64,000 nucleotides of DNA from Armatimonadetes bacterium Uphvl-Ar2 (GTDB taxonomy: Bacteria; Armatimonadota; Fimbriimonadia; Fimbriimonadales; Fimbriimonadaceae). This document shows positions 1 to 9,483 of the stretch, piece after piece. Made by a program: the position numbers and the translations under genes. The stretch is taken from contig CP021424.1 in the NCBI GenBank assembly GCA_002162095.1, positions 2,170,001 through 2,234,000 on the forward strand, written 5' to 3'. Numbering within the stretch: position 1 is the stretch's first letter; the number at the start of each line of letters is the position of its first letter. The notes below the pieces were generated by a model. The model saw nothing but the letters and a program-made list of their open reading frames with translations, ran no database searches and had not been told where the DNA came from.

Positions 1-2383
1 TCTTGAACCCTGAACGCGTCTCCATGCCCGACGTGGATATGGACTTCCAGGATGACCGCCGGGACGAGATCATCCGGTACGTCAGCGAGCGATTTGGTGA
101 AGATCAGGTCGCCCAGATTGTTACGTTTGGAACTTTGGGCGCCAAGCAAGCCATCCGCGACGTGATGCGCGTGATGGGGGAGGAGCCACGGGAGGCCGAC
201 GCGCTGTGCAAGCTTCTGCCCAAAGCGCCCGGCCTCACTTTTGAGCTTGCCCTGACCGAGCCCAACAACAAGATGAAGGAAGCGGACCAAGCCCTGGCCC
301 GCGACAGCGCCGACTTCCGCGCCCGTTACAACAATGACCCCAAAGTCCGCGAAATTGTCGATCTCGCCCGCGAGCTGGAAGGACTGAACCGGCACGCCGG
401 GGTCCATGCGGCGGGGTGGTCATCTCCGGAGAGCCGCTGGCCGAAATTGTGCCCCTGGCCAGGGGCCAAAACGGCCAGGCCATCACCGGCTACGAGATGG
501 GCGTGCTGGAGAAGCTCGGCCTGCTCAAGATGGACTTTTTGGGCCTGAGCAACCTCACCGTGCTTGCCTTGGCCCTCGGCAACATTAACCGAAATCGCGC
601 GGACAAGCCGCTCACGGTTCAAGACATTCCCCTCGAAGATGAACCCACCTACGCCATGCTGGGGCGGGGCGAAACCGTCGGGGTCTTCCAACTCGAAAGC
701 GGCGGGATGCGCCGCAACATCATGGCCCTGCGCCCGCAGAACGTGCGCGAACTCGCGGCCATGGTCGCCCTCTACCGGCCCGGGCCGCTCAAACACATCG
801 CCCGGTTTGTGGACAACAAGCACGGCCGACAGAAGCCCGAGTATCTGCACCCGGTGATGGAGCCGATCCTGGAGGAAACCTACGGGATCATCGTTTACCA
901 AGACCAGGTACTGAAGCTGGTCCAGGCCATGGCGGGCTTCTCACTTGGGAAAGCCGACATCCTCCGTCGCGCCATGGGGAAGAAGGACGAGGCGATCATG
1001 ACCGGCATGCGCGCCGAGTTCATTGCGGGGTGTCAAGAGCGCGAAATCAGCGAAAAAGTGGCGGCGGCGGTGTGGGAGTTGCTCTTGCCCTTTGCCGGCT
1101 ACGCCTTTAACAAGGCGCACGCCGTGTGCTACGCGATGCTGGCCCACCAGACGGCGTACCTGAAGGCGCATTACCCGGTGGAATACATGGCCGCCCTGTT
1201 GGCCGCCTACCGCGACAAGGAAGACCGCGTGACGGTGTTCATTGACGAGTGTCGCCGGCGAAAAATTGGGGTGTTGCCCCCCGATATCCACAGCTCATTT
1301 GTCGACTTCACCATCGAAACGAAGGGCAAGCAGCAAGCCATCCGGTTTGGGCTGGCCGCCATCAAGGGCGTGGGCGAAGGCCTGGTGAACGCCATTATCA
1401 AGGAGCGCGAAGAGGGCGAGTTCACCCACCTTTACGATTTCTGCCTGCGGTTACGGCCGCACGGGCTGAACCGGGGTTCCCTGGAAGCCCTGGCCCGGGC
1501 CGGCACCCTGGATTCACTGCACGACAGCCGCCACACCATCCTCGACAATCTCGACGGGGCGCTGGTCTGGGCGGACCAGAAGATTCGCCAACGCCAAGAA
1601 GCGCAGGATTCGCTCTTTGGCGGCGACGAGCAAATGGAACTCGACCGGCCACCGCACCTCCCGCCTGGGCGCAAGGCCACCCGCGAAGAGATCCTGAGCA
1701 TGGAGAAGGACGTGATGGGGATTTACATCTCGGACCACCCCTTGCGCGGCTACGAGCGGCTGATTGGGGCCAAGAGCCAGTTCACCGTGGCTCGCATCCG
1801 CGAAATGGAAGGGGAAGTGAAGGTCACCATTGCCGGGGCGATGTCCCGCATCCGCACCAACATGACCAAGAAAGGGAAGATGGCGCGCGGGGTGCTGCAA
1901 GACTTCACCGGGGCGATTGAATTTGTGGTGTTCCCCGGGGCGCTGGAGCGTTTGCAGGATTCCTTGGTCGCCGACCGTGCGGTGGTTTTGAAGGGCTTTG
2001 CCCGGACCGATGATCGCAACCAAGATAGCGAAATGCAGCTGATCGTGAACGACATCGAGGTGCTCCCCGAGCCGGAAAGCTTAGGTGAGGATGAAGGGGG
2101 CCTCACGATGTTCGTCAAGCTGAACCGCGCGACGCGCGCGCAATTGAGGGCGATTCATGATGTGGTACGCGAACACCCCGGGGACTACGAGGTGCTCATC
2201 CAAGTCGCGGGCGCGAACTCCGCCCCGGTGGCGATCATGGAGCGCGTCGCCGCCACCGAGAAGGTGATCGAAGGCCTGCGTCAAGCCGCACCGGTGGAAG
2301 TCGAAATCTACAACGATCTGGGTCTGGCGGAGCTCCCCGCCGGGACAACGGAACCGGAACCCGACCTGGTGGAAGTAGGATAG
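1..2383 (+). CDS. dnaE: DNA polymerase III subunit alpha (5' cut by window edge; one frameshift)
   Basis: Catalytic subunit of the replicative DNA polymerase. The window opens just before the palm motif PDVDMDF with its catalytic aspartates, so the PHP domain lies outside. Fingers and tau-binding regions follow, and an OB-fold region (VTIAGAMSRIRTN, FTGAIEFVVFP) lies near the C-terminus. The frame is broken at the G run 413-416: GLNRHAGVHAAG is read in frame 3 and VVISGEPLAEIVPL continues in frame 2. One extra G would restore a standard DnaE, so the break is probably a base-calling error. A true pseudogene is unlikely because both halves are fully conserved. The downstream frame ends at 2383. 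Confidence 0.93.
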
Positions 2384-2394
2384 GTTTAAGTCTC

Positions 2395-3090
2395 GTGCGG
2401 CGCCTTCTTTTTTCCTTCGTTAGCTTGGTGCTTCTGGCCTCGGGGGCCTGGGCGCAAGATTCGTTTGACGTGCACGTGGCACAGTTCGAACTGCTGCAGG
2501 ATCGCGCGATCCAAAACGAACTGGGCATAACCGAACGCCAGCGTGACCGGATGAATGTTCACGCCGAGTGGTTCAACGCCGAGAGCAAGAAGCTGCAAGC
2601 CAAGTACGAAGGCAAGCCGGACAACGGCGGTGAAGCCGCCATGAACGAGTTGAACACCATGCGGCAGACCATGAAGGGGCGCGTGCTGGGCGAGCTAACG
2701 GCCAACCAGGTGCACCGCTTGGCGCAAATCAGCCTGCAAGATGCCGGTGTGCTGGCGCTGATGGATGACCAGGTGGCGAGCAAAGTGGGCTTGAGTTCTT
2801 CGGCCATGCAGACGTTGCGCGACGAGTTCCGCAAGAACGGGCAGAAGGCCGCGGAACTTGAGCAGAAGACACTCGGACCGATCTACGACAAGTACCGCGA
2901 GCGCGCGATTGCCGGCGACCAAGCCGCTCAACGCGCCATGCAGAACGAGCTCGATGCCGCCCGCCGGCGCATTGCCCCGCAGATGGACAAATACCAAAGC
3001 GAGTTCTTGACGTTAATGGACAAAACCCTAAGCGACGAGAACAAGATGGCCTTTGCTCGCATGCAAGGCGTGCCTTACGCTCCCCGATAG
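2395..3090 (+). CDS. secreted helical protein of unknown function
   Basis: A 231-residue protein starting at GTG 2395, 11 bases after the dnaE stop. It has a clear signal peptide (RRLLFSFVSLVLLASGAWA, cleavage likely after AWA), so it should be periplasmic or exported. The mature part is almost entirely charged amphipathic helix, with phrases such as LGITERQRDRMNVHAEWFN and LTANQVHRLAQISLQ. These resemble the periodicity of Spy/CpxP-like periplasmic chaperones and of planctomycete-type secreted helical proteins, but no family signature (such as LTXXQ repeats in the right spacing) is certain. It is probably co-transcribed with dnaE. Function not assigned. Confidence 0.75.
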   Translation: MRRLLFSFVSLVLLASGAWAQDSFDVHVAQFELLQDRAIQNELGITERQRDRMNVHAEWFNAESKKLQAKYEGKPDNGGEAAMNELNTMRQTMKGRVLGELTANQVHRLAQISLQDAGVLALMDDQVASKVGLSSSAMQTLRDEFRKNGQKAAELEQKTLGPIYDKYRERAIAGDQAAQRAMQNELDAARRRIAPQMDKYQSEFLTLMDKTLSDENKMAFARMQGVPYAPR

Positions 3091-3197
3091 ACCCGCTGGG
3101 AGGGAAGTTTGCCGCCCAATGCGGCATAATGTTCTTTCGCGCCCGTCGAGGACCCCAGGATTCTCAGACGAAACCAACGGAAAGGCTAAGTAACAGC

Positions 3198-3806
3198 ATG
3201 GCGACCTATCGAGGACGAAGATCAGATATCTGCCGCAAAGTCGGCTTCAACATTTGGGGCCGGGCCAAGTGCCCGAGCGTCAAGCGACCGTATCCCCCCG
3301 GGCAGCACGGTCCGAACCAACGCGAGCGACGCATGTCGGAATATGGCGAGCAGCTGCTGGCCAAGCAAGTCATCCGCCGCTATTACGGGATGCTGGAAAA
3401 GCAGTTCCGCCGCACGTTCGAGAAGGCTCAGCGCATGCGCGGTAACTCCGGTCTGAACTTCCTGCGCTTGCTGGAACTGCGCTTGCAGACCCAGGTTTAC
3501 CGCATGGGTTTTGCCAACACGATTGAGCAGGCCCGCCAGATGGTGAGCCACCAGCACATCTTCGTCAACGGCAAGTTGGTCGACATCCCGTCCTACCAGT
3601 GCCGCGTGGGTGACGTGATCTCGGTTCGAGATCGCGCTTCCAGCCGAGGCATTGCTCGCAAGAACAGCTACGAAGGCGCCGCCGTGCCGGTGTACATCGA
3701 GCCGGATGTGCCGAACTACGCGGGCAAGATCATCGCTCTGCCGGAACGGGAAGACTTCCCCAAGTTCATGGAAGAGCAGAAGGTCGTCGAGTTCTACGCT
3801 CGCTAA
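3198..3806 (+). CDS. rpsD: 30S ribosomal protein S4
   Basis: S4 is a primary 16S rRNA-binding protein that nucleates assembly of the 30S body. The 202-residue product starts MATYRGRRSDICRK, and an SD-like GGAAAGG lies about 12 bases upstream of ATG 3198. Visible parts are the N-terminal domain with KCPSVKRPYPPGQHG, and the S4 RNA-binding domain around residues 92-155 (LRLLELRLQTQVYRMGFANTIEQARQMVSHQHIFVNGK). An in-frame upstream start at 3129 would add a non-conserved extension and is rejected. The gene stands alone rather than in an alpha operon (rpsM-rpsK-rpsD-rpoA). It runs tail to tail with the Schlafen-like gene ending at 3811. Confidence 0.97.
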   Translation: MATYRGRRSDICRKVGFNIWGRAKCPSVKRPYPPGQHGPNQRERRMSEYGEQLLAKQVIRRYYGMLEKQFRRTFEKAQRMRGNSGLNFLRLLELRLQTQVYRMGFANTIEQARQMVSHQHIFVNGKLVDIPSYQCRVGDVISVRDRASSRGIARKNSYEGAAVPVYIEPDVPNYAGKIIALPEREDFPKFMEEQKVVEFYAR

Positions 3807-3810
3807 GACC

Positions 3811-5625
3811 CTACTCAAGAAAGGCCGAGCGCTGCGCGCGCTCAAGCACAAAACGATCACGTTCCCGACCGTGGAGCGTGATCGTTCGGTTTCCGTCCCG
3901 CACAAAAATCTCTTCCTTGGCGTTGCCGTGCTTGTCGCGGAACTTGCAGTAGGTGATGCTGGCCGTGGGCTGCACCTCAATGAGCATGAAAATCCGGTTG
4001 GCCATGCGCGGGAAGGTCACCCGGATGTTCTCGAGAGGCGGCGGCTGGAGTGCCGTGCGAAGGTGCGTGCGCAAGCGTTGTTCCAAGACATCGAGCGGAT
4101 TGCGGTCGCGAATGGCTTCGAGTTCCTCGTCAATCCCGACCGGGATGCCCGCGTCGGTCACGCCCAGGGCAATGGTGCCGCCTTGCGTGTTGAGCATGGC
4201 CGCCACAGCACGGATGATGCCGTGCCGCAACTCAGGGTCTTGCTGCTGAGTCCGGGGATTCCAGTCAAATCCTCGCTTGAACTCAAGCGTCTCGGACTCT
4301 TGTCGATAGCTGGGAACGGTCTGGTCATCCCGCACGGAGCGAATCCCGTGCCGAACCGCCCCCACCAGCTCGGGGAACTCGGGGAAGTGTACGTCTGGAT
4401 ACCACTGAAGGGAAGTGAGAGCCAAGCGCAGGCGCGCAATATACAGGTCGACGAGCGAGGGACAGATCAGGACGATGTTCTCCCGCAAGATTCTCCGTAG
4501 CGTGCGATCTGGATCCCAGGGCTTGCCCATGCGGCGCGCCGCGAGCATCTCGAGCTCCATGATCTCATCAAGGCACACCATGGCGAAGTTATCGAGTCCA
4601 TGCACCTCGTGCGCCAGCACGAACTTGCGCAACATGGGTAGCCATTGTTCAGGCGGGGTCGTATACGGGTCACAGTTCAAAAATACGGTGAGTTCCCAGT
4701 TGGCACGGTGGCTGAGGTCCTCGCCGGCATCCGAGGGAGCGTGGTCTCGCAGGGCATCGTGGAGAAAAACAATCTGGTCGAAACCGACACCCAAAGTGTA
4801 TTGGCCCGCCTCGGAGATCGACTGGAAGAGGGGAAACTCGTCACAGAATCCGCCGGGGCCAATCATCAGATGAACCAGCTCGATCGGTATGCGGGAATGC
4901 GAAGGAATGGAATTGCTTAGCTGGATCATCTCGAGAGGAAGTTGGCAAGCTTCGTAAACATTCGGGAAATCAAGGTCAAGACTGCATTCTCGGGTGGCGC
5001 TACAACTGACGGGGAGACCCACGACAATGTGGAGGGCCTGCATGAGGGGCGACTCCTTCTTCAGGAAGCCATGGTCATCAATCTGATCACTGGCAATGCC
5101 CTCCGTGACCTGACCGGGCATGAAACCCTTGTTCTGCAAAAGTCGGACGAGAATGAGGCGTGCGCAGGCCGAGAAGCCAGAATACTGATCGATGGAAACC
5201 TTTGAGGCATCGGGGCTAAACACTTCATTGAAGGGCCCTGCATAAATGCGGTCAATGTATTGCTCGACAGCAGCTTCAATATAATCGCGCGATTCCCGAA
5301 ACAGAGTGCGCTTGTTGAAGACGTGATTGAGGGTCGATTGCCACTGCTCGGCGGGGGCAGTGAGGATGAAGTTGAGAGAGCGTTCGGTCCAGCGGGGTAG
5401 CACCGGTCCGGTGACATCGAGCCGGACGGCTCCTCGAGCTTCGCGGCGAACCAGATAAGTTTGGCCGGCTTCAGATGTAAATAAGCCTAAGGCGCCTTCA
5501 TGTAAATCATCGGGGGAAGCGCAACGAAAGATGAGATGTTCATTCACCCGGTAGCCTTGCAAGACTGGCTCTGCCCCGTTTGCAATGAGCCATTGATCTA
5601 TCCAGCTCTGTTCGCCCGGCCTCAT
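3811..5625 (-). CDS. Schlafen AlbA_2-domain protein, paralogue 1 (intact)
   Basis: A 604-residue protein, last of three tandem paralogues on the minus strand. Its C-terminal ~160 residues look like a Schlafen AlbA_2 domain: ESETLEFKRGFDW (443-455), NTQGGTIALGVTDAG (479-493), and FVRDGNRTITLHGRERD (574-590). Residues E443, E448 and D491 match the ExxxxE...D pattern of the Schlafen RNase site; this is inferred by pattern, not by alignment. Residues 1-430 form a domain I do not recognise, with motifs IGPGGFCDEFPLFQS and FAMVCLDEIMELEMLAARR shared with the paralogues. RBS GGAGGTG lies 9 bases before ATG 5625. A 130-base gap separates it from paralogue 2. An RNA-cleaving or defence role is plausible but unproven. 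Confidence 0.8.
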   Translation of the reverse strand: MRPGEQSWIDQWLIANGAEPVLQGYRVNEHLIFRCASPDDLHEGALGLFTSEAGQTYLVRREARGAVRLDVTGPVLPRWTERSLNFILTAPAEQWQSTLNHVFNKRTLFRESRDYIEAAVEQYIDRIYAGPFNEVFSPDASKVSIDQYSGFSACARLILVRLLQNKGFMPGQVTEGIASDQIDDHGFLKKESPLMQALHIVVGLPVSCSATRECSLDLDFPNVYEACQLPLEMIQLSNSIPSHSRIPIELVHLMIGPGGFCDEFPLFQSISEAGQYTLGVGFDQIVFLHDALRDHAPSDAGEDLSHRANWELTVFLNCDPYTTPPEQWLPMLRKFVLAHEVHGLDNFAMVCLDEIMELEMLAARRMGKPWDPDRTLRRILRENIVLICPSLVDLYIARLRLALTSLQWYPDVHFPEFPELVGAVRHGIRSVRDDQTVPSYRQESETLEFKRGFDWNPRTQQQDPELRHGIIRAVAAMLNTQGGTIALGVTDAGIPVGIDEELEAIRDRNPLDVLEQRLRTHLRTALQPPPLENIRVTFPRMANRIFMLIEVQPTASITYCKFRDKHGNAKEEIFVRDGNRTITLHGRERDRFVLERAQRSAFLE

Positions 5626-5755
5626 CGTTTAGGCCACCTCCGGGCCATATTGCGATGTTTCTACCTGAAGCCGCCGAAAGTTGTTACCGGAATTTCTTTC
5701 AGGAGCTTACGTCATTAACAGAAAGTGAGTTCCGAGTTACTGTTTGTAATGAAGA

Positions 5756-7568
5756 CTATGTATGACTAGGCGGGACAACGCCTGGCCAAGCACGATCCAG
5801 AACAAACTGGTCTCGCTCCTGCCCTTTCAACGTGATGGTGCGGTTGCCATCGCGCACGCAAATCTCCATCTTGGGTTCGCCGTGCGTGTCTTTGTGCTTG
5901 AAATAGGTGATGTCAAAGCGCGGCTCAACCTCGATCTCCATGAGAATTCGGTTTGAAACGCGCGGGAATCGGATGGTCACAAACTGAAGCGGCGTGGGTT
6001 CGATGTATTGGCGGAGGTAGGTGCGGACGCGTTGCTCCATCACGTCCAATCGGTTTTGGCCCCGAATGTGTTGGAGCTCTTCCCCCAAGCCGAAGGGGAC
6101 GCCCTCGTTGTTCACCCCAATGATCAAGCTTCCTCCCCGGGCGTTTAGGAATCCGCAGATCGTGCGCATGCACGCTCGGCGAAGCTCTTGATCTCGTCCC
6201 TGGATTTTCGGGTTCCAATCAAAACCACGCTTCAGTTCGAGCCGGTCCGATTCGACATAGCGGGGGTGGCCACTACTCACCATGCGGTTCGTCACTTTGC
6301 CCCAGCGCATGGCGGACTGCATTTCGGGGAAATCCGGCACTTCGGGGCTATCCAACCACTGCCAAACCGCGAGCCCCAACCGCAATCGCGCCTGGAAAAG
6401 GTCGCTTTGGTTTCGACAGGCCCCCATGATTTGATGGCCCACAATGCGGCGCGCAGTGGCCAATGGATCCCAGCGCTCTCCGGACTGCACGGCCCGAATC
6501 GCATTGAGGTGCATCAGTTCGTTGAAGAGAGCCACCAGGTAGTTGCCGTGTTCGGGGTTCTCGTCAATAAAGATGAGCGAATCCATGGATTGGGTGGCGG
6601 CAATGTCCTGGGTGGTCTGGAAGGTCAACCGAGACTCGTATTGGCGGAGTTCCCAACGCACACCCTGGTGGAGGTCGCTGTACGACGAGAGCGGCTCTTG
6701 GTCTCTAAGAGAGTCCAGAAGCAAGCTCAAATGCTCAAAGGTGATCCCGACTTCGTGCGCCTCGATATCAGGTGGCCCGGCCAAAAGCGGATAGCGCGTG
6801 AGCAGCGATTCGGGTTGAGCCAACCGGTTCACAATGCCCGCCGGGATGCTGAAGAGGGTGCGCATGCGCTGGAAGTAATCGCGGACGCTGTCTTTCGTCT
6901 GGAACAGCCTCGCAAAATCCGGCAATTGGTCGCCCGGCCCCTCCGGGCTGCGTAGCCCGATGCTTGCCAGAATGATCTCCCGTAGCCACTCCGTGTGGAC
7001 CAAGTCGGCGGGGTTCTCAGCAAAGTTGTGTTCCTTGTCCATCGACGACAGGACTTCGGAAAAGGAAATGGCCCCTCGCTTGTCCAGCATCGCCAGGTGA
7101 AGGCAGCGAATGAGGACCGTGGCCAGAAAATAGTGGGAGTCATTCGCCCGGGCGTAGGCCGAGCGGAAGAACTTCTGCTCCGCCGGCGGGTCCACGAGTT
7201 CGCTGAACTCTTCTACCAAGGCCGTGATGTCGTCGTAGACGTGCTGGAGAAGGCGCTGGTCGGAGAAGAGGTGCACCTTATCCTCTAGCTTGTTGGGACC
7301 GATGTCCTTCGCCATCGTGGCCAAGTGGTCAGTTATGTAGGCGGGAGGGGGGAAGCGGAATCGAAACGAGATAGATCTCTATCAGTTCCTTGACGCACAA
7401 AGCCGGGGTTGTGCGTCGATGCTCAATGACTCCGATGCAACCGGGCGGGATTTCATGCACGCTTTGGACCAAAGCCAAAGGGCATCCGCCCAGGGTGGGG
7501 CCACGCTCGCTAGGCCTTGAATAATGCTCGACCAGCCAATCAAAAAGGGAAGGTTCGGAGCTACCCAT
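5756..7568 (-). CDS. Schlafen AlbA_2-domain protein, paralogue 2 (one frameshift)
   Basis: The reading frame is split into a 79-residue piece (7568-7329) and a ~520-residue piece (start 7324 or 7315 to 5756). The first piece aligns by eye with residues 7-78 of paralogue 1 (SLFDWLV.. with SWIDQWLI.., ending IPLPP with GPVLP). Removing one G from the plus-strand G6 run at 7347-7352 joins both into one ~603-residue protein, the same length as paralogue 1. The AlbA_2-like part has ESDRLELKRGFDW, ARGGSLIIGVNNEG and CVRDGNRTITLKGQERD. The third acidic position is N instead of D. The start ATG 7568 overlaps the stop of paralogue 3 (ATGGGTAG), implying translational coupling. Confidence 0.72.
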
Positions 7569-9434
7569 TCTCCGGCTCCTCGCTCACCACGCCTGCTCGC
7601 TTTAACTTCCAAGCAATCAAGAAGTCATCTCGCTCCCGATCATGGAGCGTGATGGTTTCCATACCACGTCGGGCGCAGAGGAGATCTTCATGAGCACCCT
7701 CTTCACGCCCGGGCACGTGATGCAAATAGGTCAGAGTCGGGCTACTCTTGACCGAGATCAACATGACCGGCTGGCGCTCTTCGTACTGCCACTCGATGGT
7801 CAACGAGTGCATAGGATTGGGAGAAATCGTTTGAGATAGCAGCTGAGTCATATACAGTTGCATCGAACGCTCAAAGGCAAATGGCTCACTGTCCGGTTCT
7901 TGGGGGACCTCGGTGATGGATCCATCCGGTCGCTTCCCGACGAGGATGGTGCCGCCTTCGGTATTCAGGAAGCCGGCGATATCACGCAAAAGTCGATGAG
8001 TGCTATCCGAGCGCATCGCGTCTCGCAGGTTCAGCGGCGGGAAATGGGGCCGGAAAATGACCCGCTCCGAGGGTTTCCAGTTGGACTGAACCGCAGCATA
8101 GTCATCCTGGATAGCCCGGCCCATTCTCACTGAATGGGTGAGATCAATTTCTTGGGCTTTCTCCGGGGTGGGCATCCAGGCCAGGGCGGCGTCTGCAATG
8201 CGCTGCCTAGTGACATACACGGCACCGAAGTTGTCGACCACCACGGTGATCTGCGAATTCACCAGGCGAATGATGTAGTCCGAGAGGTCTTCCTGGGAGC
8301 CCTCTTGCACGAGCCAATGGCGGATGAATCGCATGAGCTCATGAATCACCGACGTGGCGTAGTCGCCGAAGTTGTTGTCGGTGTCTACAACCTGGTTCAT
8401 TGCCACAACTTCGCGCCAATTGCCTGCTCCTCGCTGGAGGTCGATATCGCCGAAGAGGTCGTACAGTCGCCCGAAGGCCCGGCGTCGCGAGCCGATGTGC
8501 ACGGTGCCCGTGCGGCCTTGCCAAGCCCGGACCGTCGTCCGGTAAGCAATGTTCGCGTGGACCGCGATTTCACTGTAAAACGCGTCGAAGTGGTCCTGAC
8601 AGAAGGGGAAATTTTGGATTAGGCCGCCCGGACCAAAGACAGCCTCTATGAACTCGGGAGTGGGAGTGAAGAAGTATGAGAAGTCCGAGGGGTAAGGAGT
8701 TGCTCTGAACCCGCATAGCCGACCCGACCCAAATAGGGCACCTCGCCAATCCACTCTGCCAAGGGGTTTTCGCCTCGCTGTTCGGGTGGGGTCAACGTTT
8801 GGCGGAGGACCGCATTGAATCGGTCGAAAAGCGTCGGAGAGCCAGGATTCGCCTGAGCATCTTCGGCGAGAGCACGGAAGTACTGGGAACGTCCCTTGAA
8901 CGAAAACCAGCCCCTGGCGACGAGGCATTGCAGGCTACACGTACGCTGCAAGAATCGAAGCAGGATGTTGACGCGATAGTCCTGTGGCCCGTGGGCCGGG
9001 TTAAAGGTATGGGCCTCCTCAGTGTCCCGGAAATGACAATGCCGGGCATGAGTTTGGGCAATGTCAAGAAGACGATCCACAAAGGGCTTATAGAAGACAT
9101 TGCCGCTGAGCAAATGTTCAAGCAATTCTCCATCATTTTCATCGAAGGCTACTGTGAGATCAGTTAGCCATTTATGCACTAACCCAGGGAGATGGTCGTG
9201 GCTAATTATGATTTGACGAGGGTGCGGTAAGCTTGTCCAACGGATTCGCTGGCGCCGTCCTTCCTCGTCTAGGTCTTCAATCCAAATCGAAGTCGGTGCG
9301 GGGTCCGGGGACACCGGGGCCTTCCCCCAGTGGATCATCCACCCGGCTTGTTCAATCTTGTCCTCTCGTTGATTGAGCCCCTTTGCCAATCGCCAAGCCT
9401 CAGAACCGAACGGTTCTATTGGCTCGCAAACCAT
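7561..9434 (-). CDS. Schlafen AlbA_2-like protein, paralogue 3 (one frameshift, degenerate active site)
   Basis: First gene of the three-gene cluster. The N-terminal frame runs 9434 to about 8690 and the rest continues in another frame to 7561. One extra G in the plus-strand G4 run 8689-8692 gives a continuous ~624-residue protein passing from SEQLLTP into SDFSYFFTPTPEF. It shares FGPGGLIQNFPFCQ and a VIHELMRF segment with its paralogues. The AlbA_2-like part is eroded: PSERVIFRPHF replaces the ExLEFK motif and GKRPDG replaces the VTD turn, though NTEGGTILVG and RGMETITLHDRERDDF remain. ATG 9434 sits 6 bases behind a TACAAT -10 box, so the message is probably leaderless. Confidence 0.68.
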
Positions 9435-9440
9435 GCCCCA

Positions 9441-9446
9441 ATTGTA
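9441..9446 (-). promoter_or_regulatory. -10 box of the Schlafen-like cluster
   Basis: TACAAT read on the minus strand, 6 bases before ATG 9434, inside the 49-base gap after guaB. Transcription would start at or within a base or two of the start codon, so the cluster can be expressed independently of guaB from a leaderless message. No convincing -35 is seen at 17 bases. Confidence 0.5.
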
Positions 9447-9483
9447 ATTGGAAAATCCGACAAAAGTGCCTTGTCAAGAAAAC

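Noticed and set aside
3812-3818. ACTCAAG at the end of the Schlafen-like gene as a HAIR half-site
   Set aside because: No matching second half-site at seven bases, and it lies between two stop codons.
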